Source: Entrophospora sp. SA101 (Eukaryota > Glomeromycota > Glomeromycetes > Entrophosporales > Entrophosporaceae). From it: a stretch of 17,064 nt of DNA. The notes beneath the pieces were generated by a model. It saw nothing but the letters and a program-made list of their open reading frames with translations. It was not told where the DNA came from and made no database searches. Location of the stretch: contig CAUDNR010000258.1 in the NCBI GenBank assembly GCA_958430865.1, positions 107,769-124,832 on the forward strand, read 5' to 3'. The stretch's first letter is position 1. Each line of letters starts with the position of its first letter. The position numbers were made by a program, and so were the translations under genes. Positions 8,625 to 17,064 of this stretch are shown one piece after another.

Positions 8625-9550
8625 TAAGAAAAAAGCAAAGATAACTGATGGACGGTTATAAAATTGTGTAATTCTTGGTAATATATTCGGTATTTATTTA
8701 TATGATCAAGTACTTTAAACAATTGATTGCTGCGTCCGACTTATAAAGTTTACAAACAAGATTTTAACAGAGGATGACAGTGAGCCTTTTTCGCAGTAAC
8801 AATTCATGTAAATATTTATGTAATACAAAAATGAATGTTTTTATTTGTTATGCAAATTAATATTTGAGATTCTTCGATTTTTTTATTAGCCAAATTGGCA
8901 TTTTGCCTTTGTCCGTGGTCATATGCTATGCATTATTATTATATTTTTATTATCATCATTTTTTTCATTATGCACAAATTATTTCCATTTACATCTATCA
9001 ATAAAGGCGAAGAACATTATTGAAGTTTCCCATCTTTACAACTATTTATTTCTCAAGTGGGACTAGGCCTTAATCTTTAATATTAAATTTATCAATACAC
9101 TGTATATGCATTTTATTATTATTATTATTCATGTAACAACTAACAACTCTTTAATTAAAAATAAATAAAATTTTTGCTCAGCAAATAATAATAATAATAA
9201 ATGTTGGTGGGAATATTTATTATTATTGCCGATTTTCAATGGTTACATCTGAAGTTCCATAGGTAAAGCTTTTAGGGGAAAAAATGTTACATGCTTAAAA
9301 GGTAAAGTTTACTAATAGCTAGAATGTTTCAATCATGATGATTCGGGTCCTCTTCGCCGCCATTAAAAATACATTTTTTAGTGTTAGCATATAATAACAA
9401 AAAACGATACTAATGCCAATTAGAAATCGTTGAAAATAATAATAAAACAATGCTTTTCTTAAAATGTAAAATAAACAAAAATTTTTATTATACACATGTT
9501 TATCACGTGGAAAAAAGAAATAATGTGGAAAAATAAAAAATTCCTCCAAA
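8625..9550. other. Spacer between the two relic copies
   Basis: AT-rich DNA with TTA/AAT microsatellites at about 9113-9130 and 9186-9200, which are complementary and could pair as a hairpin. An open minus frame at 9319-9549 has junk composition (F/Y/I/K) and is not supported as a gene. Confidence 0.4.
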
Positions 9551-9553
9551 AAA

Positions 9554-9892
9554 TTAGGTTTTGAAAAACGAGAGATTTTTCACTAGTTGCACATGTCTGC
9601 TACTCCTACGAGCTCTGGCAAAAAAAAGTAAATTATTCCTCTTCCCATTTTCTTTTCTTTCTAGGTTCTTCGTAACTTTGTGTTGATATTCTTTTAATGT
9701 TAATGGTTATAATTTTTCATTTTTCCTGGTAAATTTCATTTTCTCTTTCATTGGATAATTTTCAAGCATCCGAGTATCACTTAATTTGAAAATATAGGAA
9801 TTAGATTTCTCGCCTTGTTCCTTTTTCAAAATGTCTCTAATAATACTATAACTATTTGGTTTCATAGTAGATCTGATGTAAATTAGTTTCAT
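9554..9892 (-). pseudogene. Relic copy B of the same unknown gene
   Basis: From ATG 9892 the frame reads IRSTMKPNSYSIIRDI, LKKEQGEKSNSYIFKLSDT, then a TAA at 9709-9707, and continues in the same frame as KEYQHKVTKNLERKENGK and FFARARRSSRHVQLV to TAA 9556-9554. The LKKEQGEK core and flanks match copy A. A stretch just before the first stop matches copy A only in another frame (EIYQEKMK versus copy A EIYQQERK), so an indel and a stop have broken it. Function unknown; probably part of a dispersed, possibly mobile, family. Confidence 0.55.
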
Positions 9893-10115
9893 ATTAATTG
9901 ATTTTATAATACAAGAATAGCTCTATATACCACTTTAAAAAAAACAAAGATAACAAATGGGGCATTATAAAATTGTTAATAATGATGATGTTGAAATCCT
10001 TTGTAGTATAATGTTCACCATGTTTGGTTTTGTTGTCTTCAAGTATAAGATTAGTTTCACGTGATCCACTAAATGGACTTGTCATTTGGGCTTCTATTCG
10101 AGTAAATTTTTTATA

Positions 10116-10140
10116 ACTAATACTAATACTAATACTAATA
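10116..10140. repeat. (ACTAAT)n microsatellite
   Basis: About four tandem copies of the hexamer ACTAAT, 266 bp before the start codon of the YBL001C-like gene. Confidence 0.9.
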
Positions 10141-10168
10141 AATTTTTAATTCGAATTAAAGGTCGATC

Positions 10169-10238
10169 ACTCGATAAGTCTGCCAAAATTTTCACCCCAT
10201 TCATAACTAGGTCATATGAGCTCACCGGCTTATCGAGT
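10169..10238. promoter_or_regulatory. 10-bp perfect inverted repeat upstream of the YBL001C-like gene
   Basis: ACTCGATAAG at 10169-10178 is the exact reverse complement of CTTATCGAGT at 10229-10238, with a 50-bp spacer, lying 168-237 bp before the ATG at 10406. The block is less AT-rich than its flanks. It could be paired binding sites for a regulator or the remnant ends of a small mobile element; chance cannot be excluded. Confidence 0.3.
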
Positions 10239-10405
10239 TTACTTGTATTACGAATAGTCATTTGTGAGAATTTTCGAGAAAAAAAGTAGCGATTTATTTA
10301 ATATTCTCTGACATCATTATTATATACTAAATATTTATATATAGAAAAACTTTCTCACCAAAAAAATAAATAATAACAAAAAAAGGATTTAATTTTTTCA
10401 AAAAA

Positions 10406-11127
10406 ATGCCTTCAACTACTCAAGCTTGTCATGTTCTTGCTGATTTTAGCATTGTTCCTATGGGAACAGAAGTCAATACTACTAAGGTAAATATTTGTTA
10501 GTAATATGAAATAATATAATTATTATTATTTCGAATAATAACAACAATATTCGTTATCAAGTACATGGCCGAAATTCAGAAAATATTGAAAAAAACCAAG
10601 TAAGAAATAATAATAATAAATAAAATCATTATTATATAATTTATTAAATAATTTTAACGTTAACCTTTTGATTTCGTTTAGTTTGAACTATAGTATGCAT
10701 TGTAGTGGAACAAATATCGGTACATATCCATACACACATTATTTTTATACAATTATATAATAATAATATTTATTTAAAATTAGAGGGAAAATGGGAGCAA
10801 GTTATGAATGCAATTAGAGATTGTATCGACAAAATTCACGAACTTGGTGTACCAAGAATTGATTGTAACATTAGAATTAATGTAAAAGGCTTTTTTACTT
10901 CTTACATGCAATTAATTAATAATTTTACTATTATAACAACTATTATTATTATTAATCAAATTACATAGACTCGTACCGACAAAGCAATGACTATGGCAGA
11001 TAGGTAAAAATTAAATTTTAACAAGATATTAATTAGTTGATGATTTTTATACAAACGTTTATTAAAAAATGTTTTGAATTATAGTCTTCGTGTTGTTAAT
11101 GATATGGTCGAAAAACAGCAACAATGA
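10406..11127 (+). CDS. YBL001C/MTH1187-type thiamine-binding-like protein (UPF0045)
   Basis: Seen: six exons 10406-10486, 10562-10599, 10682-10719, 10784-10881, 10969-11003 and 11085-11127 join perfectly over five GT-AG introns of 64-87 nt to give 110 residues, ending in TGA. Landmarks in order: CHVLADFSIVPMGTEV (first strand, conserved VPxGT), LNYSMHCSGTNIEGKWEQV, MNAIRDCIDKIHELGV, CNIRINTRTDK and RVVNDMVEKQQQ. Known: this ferredoxin-like fold of about 100 residues occurs in yeast YBL001C (ECM15) and archaeal MTH1187; it assembles as a tetramer and is related to the thiamine-binding YkoF fold. The length fits a complete cytosolic protein with no signal or membrane segment. Three exons are only 35-38 nt, so half of the gene is intron. 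It stands alone with its own poly(A) site. The ligand in fungi is not certain. Confidence 0.94.
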
Positions 11128-11262
11128 TTAACGAACAAATTGAACGAATGGATGGATGATGTTGCTTTTTTTTTCTTTTTTTCTTTTAAGATAAAATATT
11201 AATTCTAACTCATTAATGAATATATATATATATCTTGAAAAAAACTTGCTTGAAAAACATTA

Positions 11263-11268
11263 AATAAA
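11263..11268 (+). terminator. Possible polyadenylation signal of the YBL001C-like gene
   Basis: AATAAA lies 136 nt after the TGA at 11125-11127, followed by an A-run. Position fits a short fungal 3' UTR; the motif alone is weak in AT-rich DNA. Confidence 0.4.
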
Positions 11269-11614
11269 AAAATTCTTTTATTACTCTACTTTGATCAAAA
11301 CTTTTTTATATTATAATGATTAATGATTTTTACCATGTGGAAACTTATTGATTTATATTTTAATTAACAAAAGAACCGGCAGGTTTTCTCTTCCTAATAA
11401 ACAAATATAACGTTGCATAATCTGGAGGCGCCGAGTTATCTATTTAAAGATTATCCTTTATCTGATCAGTAGTTTTCAGCCTGTGAGTTTTTATTCACTA
11501 CTTTATTTACCGCTGTATAATAATGGACCAATTCAAAAGTTCAACGTTCACGTTGTTTTGATTTGCAACTGATAATTGAAATATACGAAAAAAGTTTTGC
11601 TTGTAAAAAAATCT

Positions 11615-11643
11615 TTATTATTATTATTATTATTATTATTATT
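11615..11643. repeat. (TTA)n microsatellite
   Basis: About nine uninterrupted copies of TTA in the 3' flank between convergent genes. Confidence 0.9.
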
Positions 11644-11795
11644 TATTTTATTTACATTATTTACATAATATATAACAAATAATAATATTAATACGTGTAA
11701 ATATATTATTAAATCTTAGAAAATTTGTTTTTTTGCATAATATTTTTCGTAAAATAATAATATAAATCGTCCAGAAAAAAAAAAAAAAAGTAAAT

Positions 11796-11829
11796 AATAT
11801 ATATGTATATATGTATATATGTATATGTA
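11796..11829. repeat. (ATATATGT)n microsatellite
   Basis: Three to four copies of an 8-bp alternating purine-pyrimidine unit, followed by a TGTGTG tract at about 11860-11876. Confidence 0.85.
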
Positions 11830-12023
11830 CGCACTCATAGATTTATAAAAATAGTATATATGTGTGTTTATGTGTGTAGTGTAATATTGTAATATATCTT
11901 TTATATTTAAAGAAAAAAGAAAAAAAAGAAAAAAAAAAGTCTTTTTGTATAAAATATAAAAATATTTTTTTCACAAGCAAATGTTATTTTTTTTTTCGAT
12001 TTAGTAATTAATAGTGTAAATTG

Positions 12024-13011
12024 TTAACATTTTTCACACTCTACAAACCAATTATTTGCATTGATAGATGTATTAACACATTCTGTGGCTGTAGTTGTCG
12101 TGTTTTTGTTATTAGGATCATTGTTGTTACCATTGTTATTAGATGAATCATTTTTCTTTCCACCGTACCATTCCAACATACTAATAATATCCGATAACAT
12201 TCCATGATCTAATAAATCTTTTGGTGGAGAATAGAACAGCATCTGCATTATTGTTACTATTACTAACATTATCTGATGATGATTTTTGATCGAAAAATGG
12301 ACGATAATGATCAATAGAAGGTGGTAGAGATGCTGATTTTGGTCGTATTATACTATTATCTTTCCAATATGGATGAAATTCTTGATCAGAAATATTATTG
12401 TTATTACTAATGATATTATTATTGCCAATTTTACTGTTAATATTACTATTAATCTTGGATTCTTCTAAAAATAGATCATTAGGTATTATTATTTCATCTC
12501 TATAGTTAATTATTGGTTCTTTTTCTTCTTTTTCTCCTGCCACTACAACACCTCCAACTTCACCGATTATTTGTTGATCGCCATCATTAGGTTTAATTAC
12601 ATAAACATAACCATCATCGTATTCGTCTAAACTAGCATTATCTAAACAAGCATCCAACCAAGTTTCTTCTTCTTTCTTTATATCGTCTTCTGACCATTCA
12701 AGTTTTTCATTAAAATATTCCACAAAATTATTATTATTATTATATTCTTCTTGTTGCTGTTGTTGATTATTATTCAATGGTGGCGGAATTAAGAATTGAT
12801 TTGTGTAAAAATTACGAAGCAACACGAACTTCCTTAAACTTTTCTCTCGTTCATGATAGTTGTTAAATTTTTGTAAAGTTGTTTCGTATATATAAGACAT
12901 TTCATCGCATTGATGTATTGTTGATGACATTTTTGTGTTTATTGATGATATTATATTTGGTGTTGTTGATGATTTAAATGTTGAATATATTGTTGATAGT
13001 ATTGGTGTCAT
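12024..13011 (-). CDS. Asn/Gln-rich acidic protein, unknown; frame changes near its 3' end
   Basis: Seen: from ATG 13011 a frame of 276 codons runs to 12181. Its last 28 codons look like noise, while the neighbouring frame from about 12242 to TAA 12024 is protein-like (PPKDLLDHGMLSDIISMLEW). Joining 13011-12268 to 12242-12024 gives 320 residues. Features: a helical segment near residues 40-70 (YHEREKSLRKFVLLRNFY), NNNQQQQQ and NNNNN runs, an acidic block near residues 103-133 (EWSEDDIKKEEETWLDACLD), an RPKSASLPPS stretch, then DLLDHGMLSDIISMLEWYGG and an Asn/Thr-rich tail ending VECEKC. No signal peptide or membrane span. Low-complexity and acidic composition suggest a regulatory, possibly nuclear, protein, but I recognise no family. 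The frame change may be a 25-nt GT...AG gap, an indel in this allele or a sequencing error. Confidence 0.72.
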
Positions 13012-13700
13012 TTTAAATAATAATAAAAAGGCGTTTGTATTTGAATATTTTTAAATTATTAAAATTGAGTTTTTTAAATTTTTTTTTAAAAAAAAAAGGA
13101 AAGAAATCTTATTTATATATATATATTTTTTTTTTGAAAGTAAATCGGCACAGTTAAAAAATAAAAATAAAGGAAATTCTCTTTTGTTTTTTTCCGTAGT
13201 TAAATATTTCTTTCAGTATATTTATTTTTGTTACACCTTGTTATCGTTCGGAAAATTGATTAAAGTCCGTGAATATATATTTTTTTTTATGTTGTTGGTG
13301 TTCAGTTAATTTAGTTTAGTTGTAGTAATTGTAGACGTGTGGTAATAATGTAATAATCCGCTGTTGTTAATTGAATGCTATATAATTAAGTTGCTGCGTA
13401 TACGTTGAATTGGTAATAATATATAGTGATAAATAATGACTAATCTGGATTAATTCTGTAGTTTAGAGTAACGAAGGTCCGTGTAACAGAATAATAAAAG
13501 TAAGATAGATAGGGAATAAGGAATTTGTGTCGTGCAGTGGTATTGTGAAAAATATTATGAAAAATATAATGAGAAAGGTTGTGTGTTATGTGCGTACAAA
13601 CAAATGTATGAATTGGTGTTTATTATTATTATTATTTATTATTGTTTTTTTTGTGGTGTGTGAAAATAAATTTTAAAAAATTTACTACGAAATTAAAAAA
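13012..13700. other. 5' flank of the Asn-rich gene
   Basis: Presumed promoter and 5' UTR of the minus-strand gene starting at 13011. The plus strand is TG-rich and C-poor between about 13280 and 13680, so a minus transcript would be CA-rich. It has poly-T/poly-A runs near 13080-13135. No open frame of protein-like composition was found. Confidence 0.4.
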
Positions 13701-14802
13701 AGTGGGTTCTCCCTTTAGAAAAAATTGTTTTTAAAAGTCTTTTTTTTTACTGATGTATTCTAATTGTCTTTTTCTACAAGACAATCTTATGTTATTATTT
13801 AATTAATTAATTTAAATCTTTAGCGATTTTCGACGCTTCATGGTTTTAAACTATATATTTATGCGTGCATTTTAGCAAATTAAAGAGAGAAAGAGAAAGG
13901 TAGGATGAAAGGAGGAAAAGGAGGTGTTTATATATATATGTTTATTACATACATAATTATAATTTAATTAGTAAAAATCAGAATAATTTGAAACAATAAA
14001 TATTGATATATCATTGTATATTATATAATAATATAATATATTTATTATAAAAAAGTTTACCTTGAAAAATCCACGTTTTTGTTGTTAATTTAATAATTAT
14101 GATTAATAATAACTATTAATAAACAAACTTTTGTAAACCTTGAAAAAGAGAAAGAAAAGGTCTTGCAGTCCTTTTAATACAAAAAAATTTAGATAAACAT
14201 CGTTCGATTTTTTATGATAAATCTTTTTTGGGATAAATAAAAAAATAAAAACAAAAAATTATTTAATTAATTAATTATATTTTAAAGTTTTGAATTGTAA
14301 AGTAAGATAAAACAGGAAAAAGCAAAAAAAAATTAGAAAAATATTAATTAGCAAGGAAAAAAAAATTAAAGATTCTTGATTTTTTTTTGGAGAAGAAAAT
14401 TAATTATAAAAAAAATGAAAAAGGTGGTGTTTTTAAATAATCTTTAAAAATATATTTATTTGTATATTATTTTGCAATAGTTAACTATCATTATGCAATA
14501 TGGATATAATAATAATTAGTTAGTTGTTGGTCAGTTGAGACGGTTTAAAATGACCCAAATAAATAAAGCCAGTCACATTTTTTAAGATTTTTGTTATTAC
14601 TTTCTATTTTTATTAAAATGAATTATACAAATTATATTGATACATACATCATACACACAATTAAGATTTACAATATATTAAATCATAATTTATAATTTAT
14701 TTTTACTTTTATTTTAATTAATTATATAAATTTTAGAGATGATAACATAAACTATCAAAGAATTATGACTTTTCGTTAATTGTTGTTAGTAAGATATAGA
14801 AG

Positions 14803-14868
14803 AGAGATTGGGAGATTGGAAGATTGAGAGATTGAGAGATTGAGAGATTGAGAGATTGAGAGATCGAG
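14803..14868. repeat. (AGATTGAG)n minisatellite
   Basis: Six 8-bp units of AGATTGAG (14821-14868, the last AGATCGAG) preceded by diverged units (GAGATTGGGAGATTGGA), then a GAGA tract. All-purine apart from the TT, giving strong strand asymmetry. Confidence 0.9.
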
Positions 14869-15014
14869 GAAGAGAGAGAGGAAGAAACAAAAAGGTATCT
14901 ACAATATAATCTGTCGTCTTTAAGTTGGAGAATAATAAATAAAGAAATTTATATTATAATCCAGGAAGTAAAATGAATGAGTCAGATGGTGTCGTTATTT
15001 GTCATATATATTTT

Positions 15015-15015
15015 T

Positions 15016-15054
<39 letters not shown>
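15015..15054. repeat. (TTTA)10 microsatellite
   Basis: Ten perfect copies of TTTA. Confidence 0.95.
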
Positions 15055-15293
15055 TAATTTATATTAATATTTTATAGACTTTAACAAACTAAAAAATCTG
15101 TCAATCATTCATCATATATTTATATTGTACAGTCAAAATTAAAAATAAAAATTCATTTATTCGTAATTTATTACGTCACTTCCAAATCTACCAAATCTTT
15201 AACTCTTTATTTCTCCTATCAACGTCAACTATCCCTAATACTCGTATCTCAATCACTTGTATTTTTATTCATCCTTTCATTTCTTTCATTTAA

Positions 15294-15324
15294 TTCATTC
15301 ATCCATCCATTCATCCATCCATTC
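15294..15324. repeat. (ATCC/ATTC)n microsatellite
   Basis: Tandem mixed tetramers ATTC and ATCC, about eight units, followed by AACAAT. Confidence 0.85.
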
Positions 15325-15742
15325 AACAATTAACAATACCTTTTTTCAATGTTAATTATGCTTTTTGGATGGATGTTTATAATTGATCACATGATCGACT
15401 TATGACGATGGTTAAAGTTTAATATTAAGATTATATGTGTGTGATACATAATTAAACAAAAAGACCACATGATTATACAATTATTTTTATTATTATTATA
15501 AATATACAAAAAAAGAAATAAAAATACATTGATAAATTTTATAATAAAAATACATTATAATAATACAATAAATTTTTATAATTACAATAAGTCTTTATAA
15601 ATAATAAATCATCTTCATTAATCAATCATATTCTAACCAGTACCAATTAACCACGGGTCCATCTATTACATCAATGACACTAATGGTTATTATAATGTAT
15701 CACCCTTGATACCATTGACAACAGAGATCACACCATCAGAAA

Positions 15743-16990
15743 TTACACATTAATGTCATCATCATCAACATATTCTCCGTCACTAATTTCATATCCTATT
15801 CCTCCTTCTTCTCCGTTTTTATTATTAATGCCATCCGTAAATCTAATTGCGAATGTTAAAAAAAAACCAACATAAAACATACCACCAATAAAATACCATA
15901 TAAAATATGGAGAAGATCCGGTGACAAATATACTATACAACGTATTAAAACATATTGGTGATGCAATTGCAGCTACAGATTCAATAGTTGCTAATGCTCC
16001 TAATAATTCTCCAACTTTGGAAGAAGGAACTAAATTTGTTTGAAATGATTTCAAAGTTGGAAATGCTGTTGATCCTAATGATGCAGTCACTGCCACTAAA
16101 AATAATAATGATGAATATGAGATTATGAATGCAAGTCAATGGATGGTTATTAATATAACACACACATATAAAATTATTATCAAGATTTACCTCCTATTAA
16201 TGCAACGCCACTACTTATTATTCCATATAAAGTCATACAAGCAGCTTCAATAAATAATCCAATTCTAATTACCCAAATTTCTAATTTCAACAATTCTCCT
16301 TTTAATCGTAATTTACTTTCTTCGCTCTCTTCTTCTATTAAATCCTCCAATCTATTATTATTATTATTACTATTTCTAGTCTTATTATTTTTATTTATTT
16401 TTGCCTTTTTGAGATAATTCAATAACATGGGAAATAGGAACATCAATATAACAACTCTTGCTCCACCGATAACAAATAAAAGATAACCTTGTTCAACCAC
16501 TGATAGTTTAAATACTAACGATATATATAATAAGAACACTGCTTGTATTCCATAAATTGCAAAGGATGTAAAAAAAGTTATTATTGCTGAATTTAATAAT
16601 GCATATCTTCCTAACACTTTACTTTCTTCATTATTTCTATTGTTTTTTGATGCTGGTAAAAATATGGAAAGCTGTTTTATAATATTTAAAAAATCCATAA
16701 CCTTTTTTAAAGCCATCAATGATCTCTTTGTAATATTATGATTATCATTACTATTCTTATTATTATTTTCATCATTCATTTGTTTGATTCGACTTTCCAT
16801 TTGTTTATCAATCGATAAAGACTCCGGTAGAAGCAATAGAGTAAATAAGAAAAGTAGTGTGTAAGTTGCTAGACAAACGTAAAATACTGACATAATATTA
16901 CCAGTAGCTTGACTTATCCATCCTGCAATCATTGGTCCTATTGAAAATCCACAATACAATGACCCCATCAACCATCCAAACACTATATTT
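15743..16990 (-). CDS. Major facilitator superfamily transporter, C-terminal part; 5' exons beyond window
   Basis: Seen: exon 16990-16191 and exon 16095-15743 join over a 95-nt GT-AG intron to give 383 residues. An acceptor AG at 16992-16991, preceded by a TTTATTTT tract, shows that 5' exons lie upstream. Eight membrane spans follow in order, matching TM5-TM12 of a 12-TM carrier. TM5 holds LMGSLYCGFSIGPMIAGW, the antiporter motif C (GPxxGG-like); TM6 runs into LPESL; then comes a long Lys/Asn-rich central loop, TM7-TM9, and SSKVGELLGALATIESVAA leading into TM11. Known: this is the pattern of fungal TetA/HCP1-like MFS proteins, proton-coupled carriers of small molecules; substrate cannot be read from sequence. 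Odd: a second loop between TM8 and TM9 carries NSNNNNN and an acidic EEESEES run, and the tail ends in an acidic YVDDDDINV. Family is firm. Confidence 0.92.
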
Positions 16991-17064
16991 CTAAAATAAA
17001 TGGGGATTTTTTAATTATTATTAGCCCTAGATAATTCAAACCTTTTTTAAAAAACTCCAATATT
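16991..17064 (-). other. Intron sequence of the MFS gene (partial)
   Basis: The stretch ends (minus sense) in TTTATTTTAG at 16992-16991, a good acceptor. The next exon begins with one base completing a codon, so the missing upstream exon must end in phase 2. The only donor-like GT in this stretch (near 17041) does not fit that phase without a stop, so the donor probably lies beyond the window. Confidence 0.6.

Larger units (their letters stand above)
9900..10400. other. Intergenic region and promoter of the YBL001C-like gene
   Basis: Region 5' of the gene starting at 10406. It begins with sequence that continues the homology of copy B with copy A (AACAAAGATAACAAATGGG versus AGCAAAGATAACTGATGG). 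It then carries an ACTAAT array and a 10-bp perfect inverted repeat, both listed separately. The plus frame at 10086-10289 is driven by these repeats and is not a credible gene. Confidence 0.45.
11280..12020. other. Convergent 3' intergenic region with microsatellites
   Basis: Lies between the plus-strand gene ending at 11127 and the minus-strand gene ending at 12024, so it holds both 3' flanks. It contains a (TTA)n run and an (ATATATGT)n run, listed separately, plus A-runs and GAAAAAA tracts near 11910-11938. No gene is supported. Confidence 0.5.
13700..15740. other. Long AT-rich gap with simple repeats, no gene seen
   Basis: Two kilobases without a supportable frame on either strand. It contains ATTAATTAATT palindromic tracts (about 13800 and 14262), a purine-rich stretch (13880-13925), three simple repeats listed separately, and from about 15480 the probable 3' UTR of the minus-strand transporter gene ending at 15743. 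Confidence 0.5.

Noticed and set aside
9113..9240. Complementary TTA and AAT runs suggesting a MITE hairpin
   Set aside because: Both arms are trinucleotide microsatellites common throughout the window; no target-site duplication was seen.
9319..9549. 76-codon minus-strand ORF
   Set aside because: F/Y/I/K-rich noise composition with no continuity to the neighbouring relic.
10086..10289. 67-codon plus-strand ORF
   Set aside because: It begins in a microsatellite (Thr-Asn repeats) and crosses an inverted repeat; no protein family signal.
15981..16163. 60-codon minus-strand ORF over the MFS gene
   Set aside because: It covers the intron and an alternative frame of the transporter exon; the spliced frame carries the family motifs.
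1..17064. CRISPR arrays, prophage or bacterial operon structure
   Set aside because: No regularly spaced repeats with unique spacers, and all convincing genes are spliced by GT-AG introns, so the DNA is eukaryotic nuclear.

Overview
The window looks like nuclear DNA from an arbuscular mycorrhizal fungus (Glomeromycotina, most like Rhizophagus). This is an inference from composition and architecture: very AT-rich, gene-poor DNA; genes cut by many short GT-AG introns (64-97 nt where I could place both ends); asparagine-rich low-complexity proteins; and decayed relics such as a PIF1-type helicase tail. No bacterial-style operons, Shine-Dalgarno sites, tRNA or rRNA were seen.

Layout. (1) 1-1759, minus: the first five exons of an animal-type haem peroxidase; its 3' end lies beyond base 1. 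(2) 1790-4940: AT-rich intergenic DNA with coding-like scraps, including a locally GC-richer reading frame at 2281-2637. (3) 4944-5508, minus: a two-exon gene for a small basic protein with a CX2CX6CX3C cluster and an internal 23-residue duplication. (4) 5510-10400: a graveyard of broken genes: a relic at 5846-6034, a PIF1-like helicase tail with two in-frame stops (6761-7080, minus), a frameshifted coiled-coil gene (7877-8283, plus), and two diverged copies of one unknown gene in direct orientation (8353-8604 and 9554-9892, minus). (5) 10406-11127, plus: a complete six-exon gene for a YBL001C/MTH1187-type (UPF0045, thiamine-binding-like) protein, invisible to simple ORF calling because three exons are 35-38 nt. 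(6) 12024-13011, minus: an Asn/Gln-rich acidic protein of unknown function whose reading frame changes near 12243-12267. (7) 13012-15740: a 2.7 kb gap with simple-sequence arrays. (8) 15743-16990 and beyond, minus: the C-terminal two thirds of a 12-TM major facilitator superfamily transporter.

The genes do not form an evident pathway. They are independently promoted loci: a secreted or membrane-directed oxidoreductase-fold protein, a vitamin-binding-type protein, a membrane transporter and two fungal proteins of unknown role. The most notable point is that the haem peroxidase keeps the proximal His and calcium loop but has Tyr where the family has its distal catalytic His, and Glu where it has the distal Gln.
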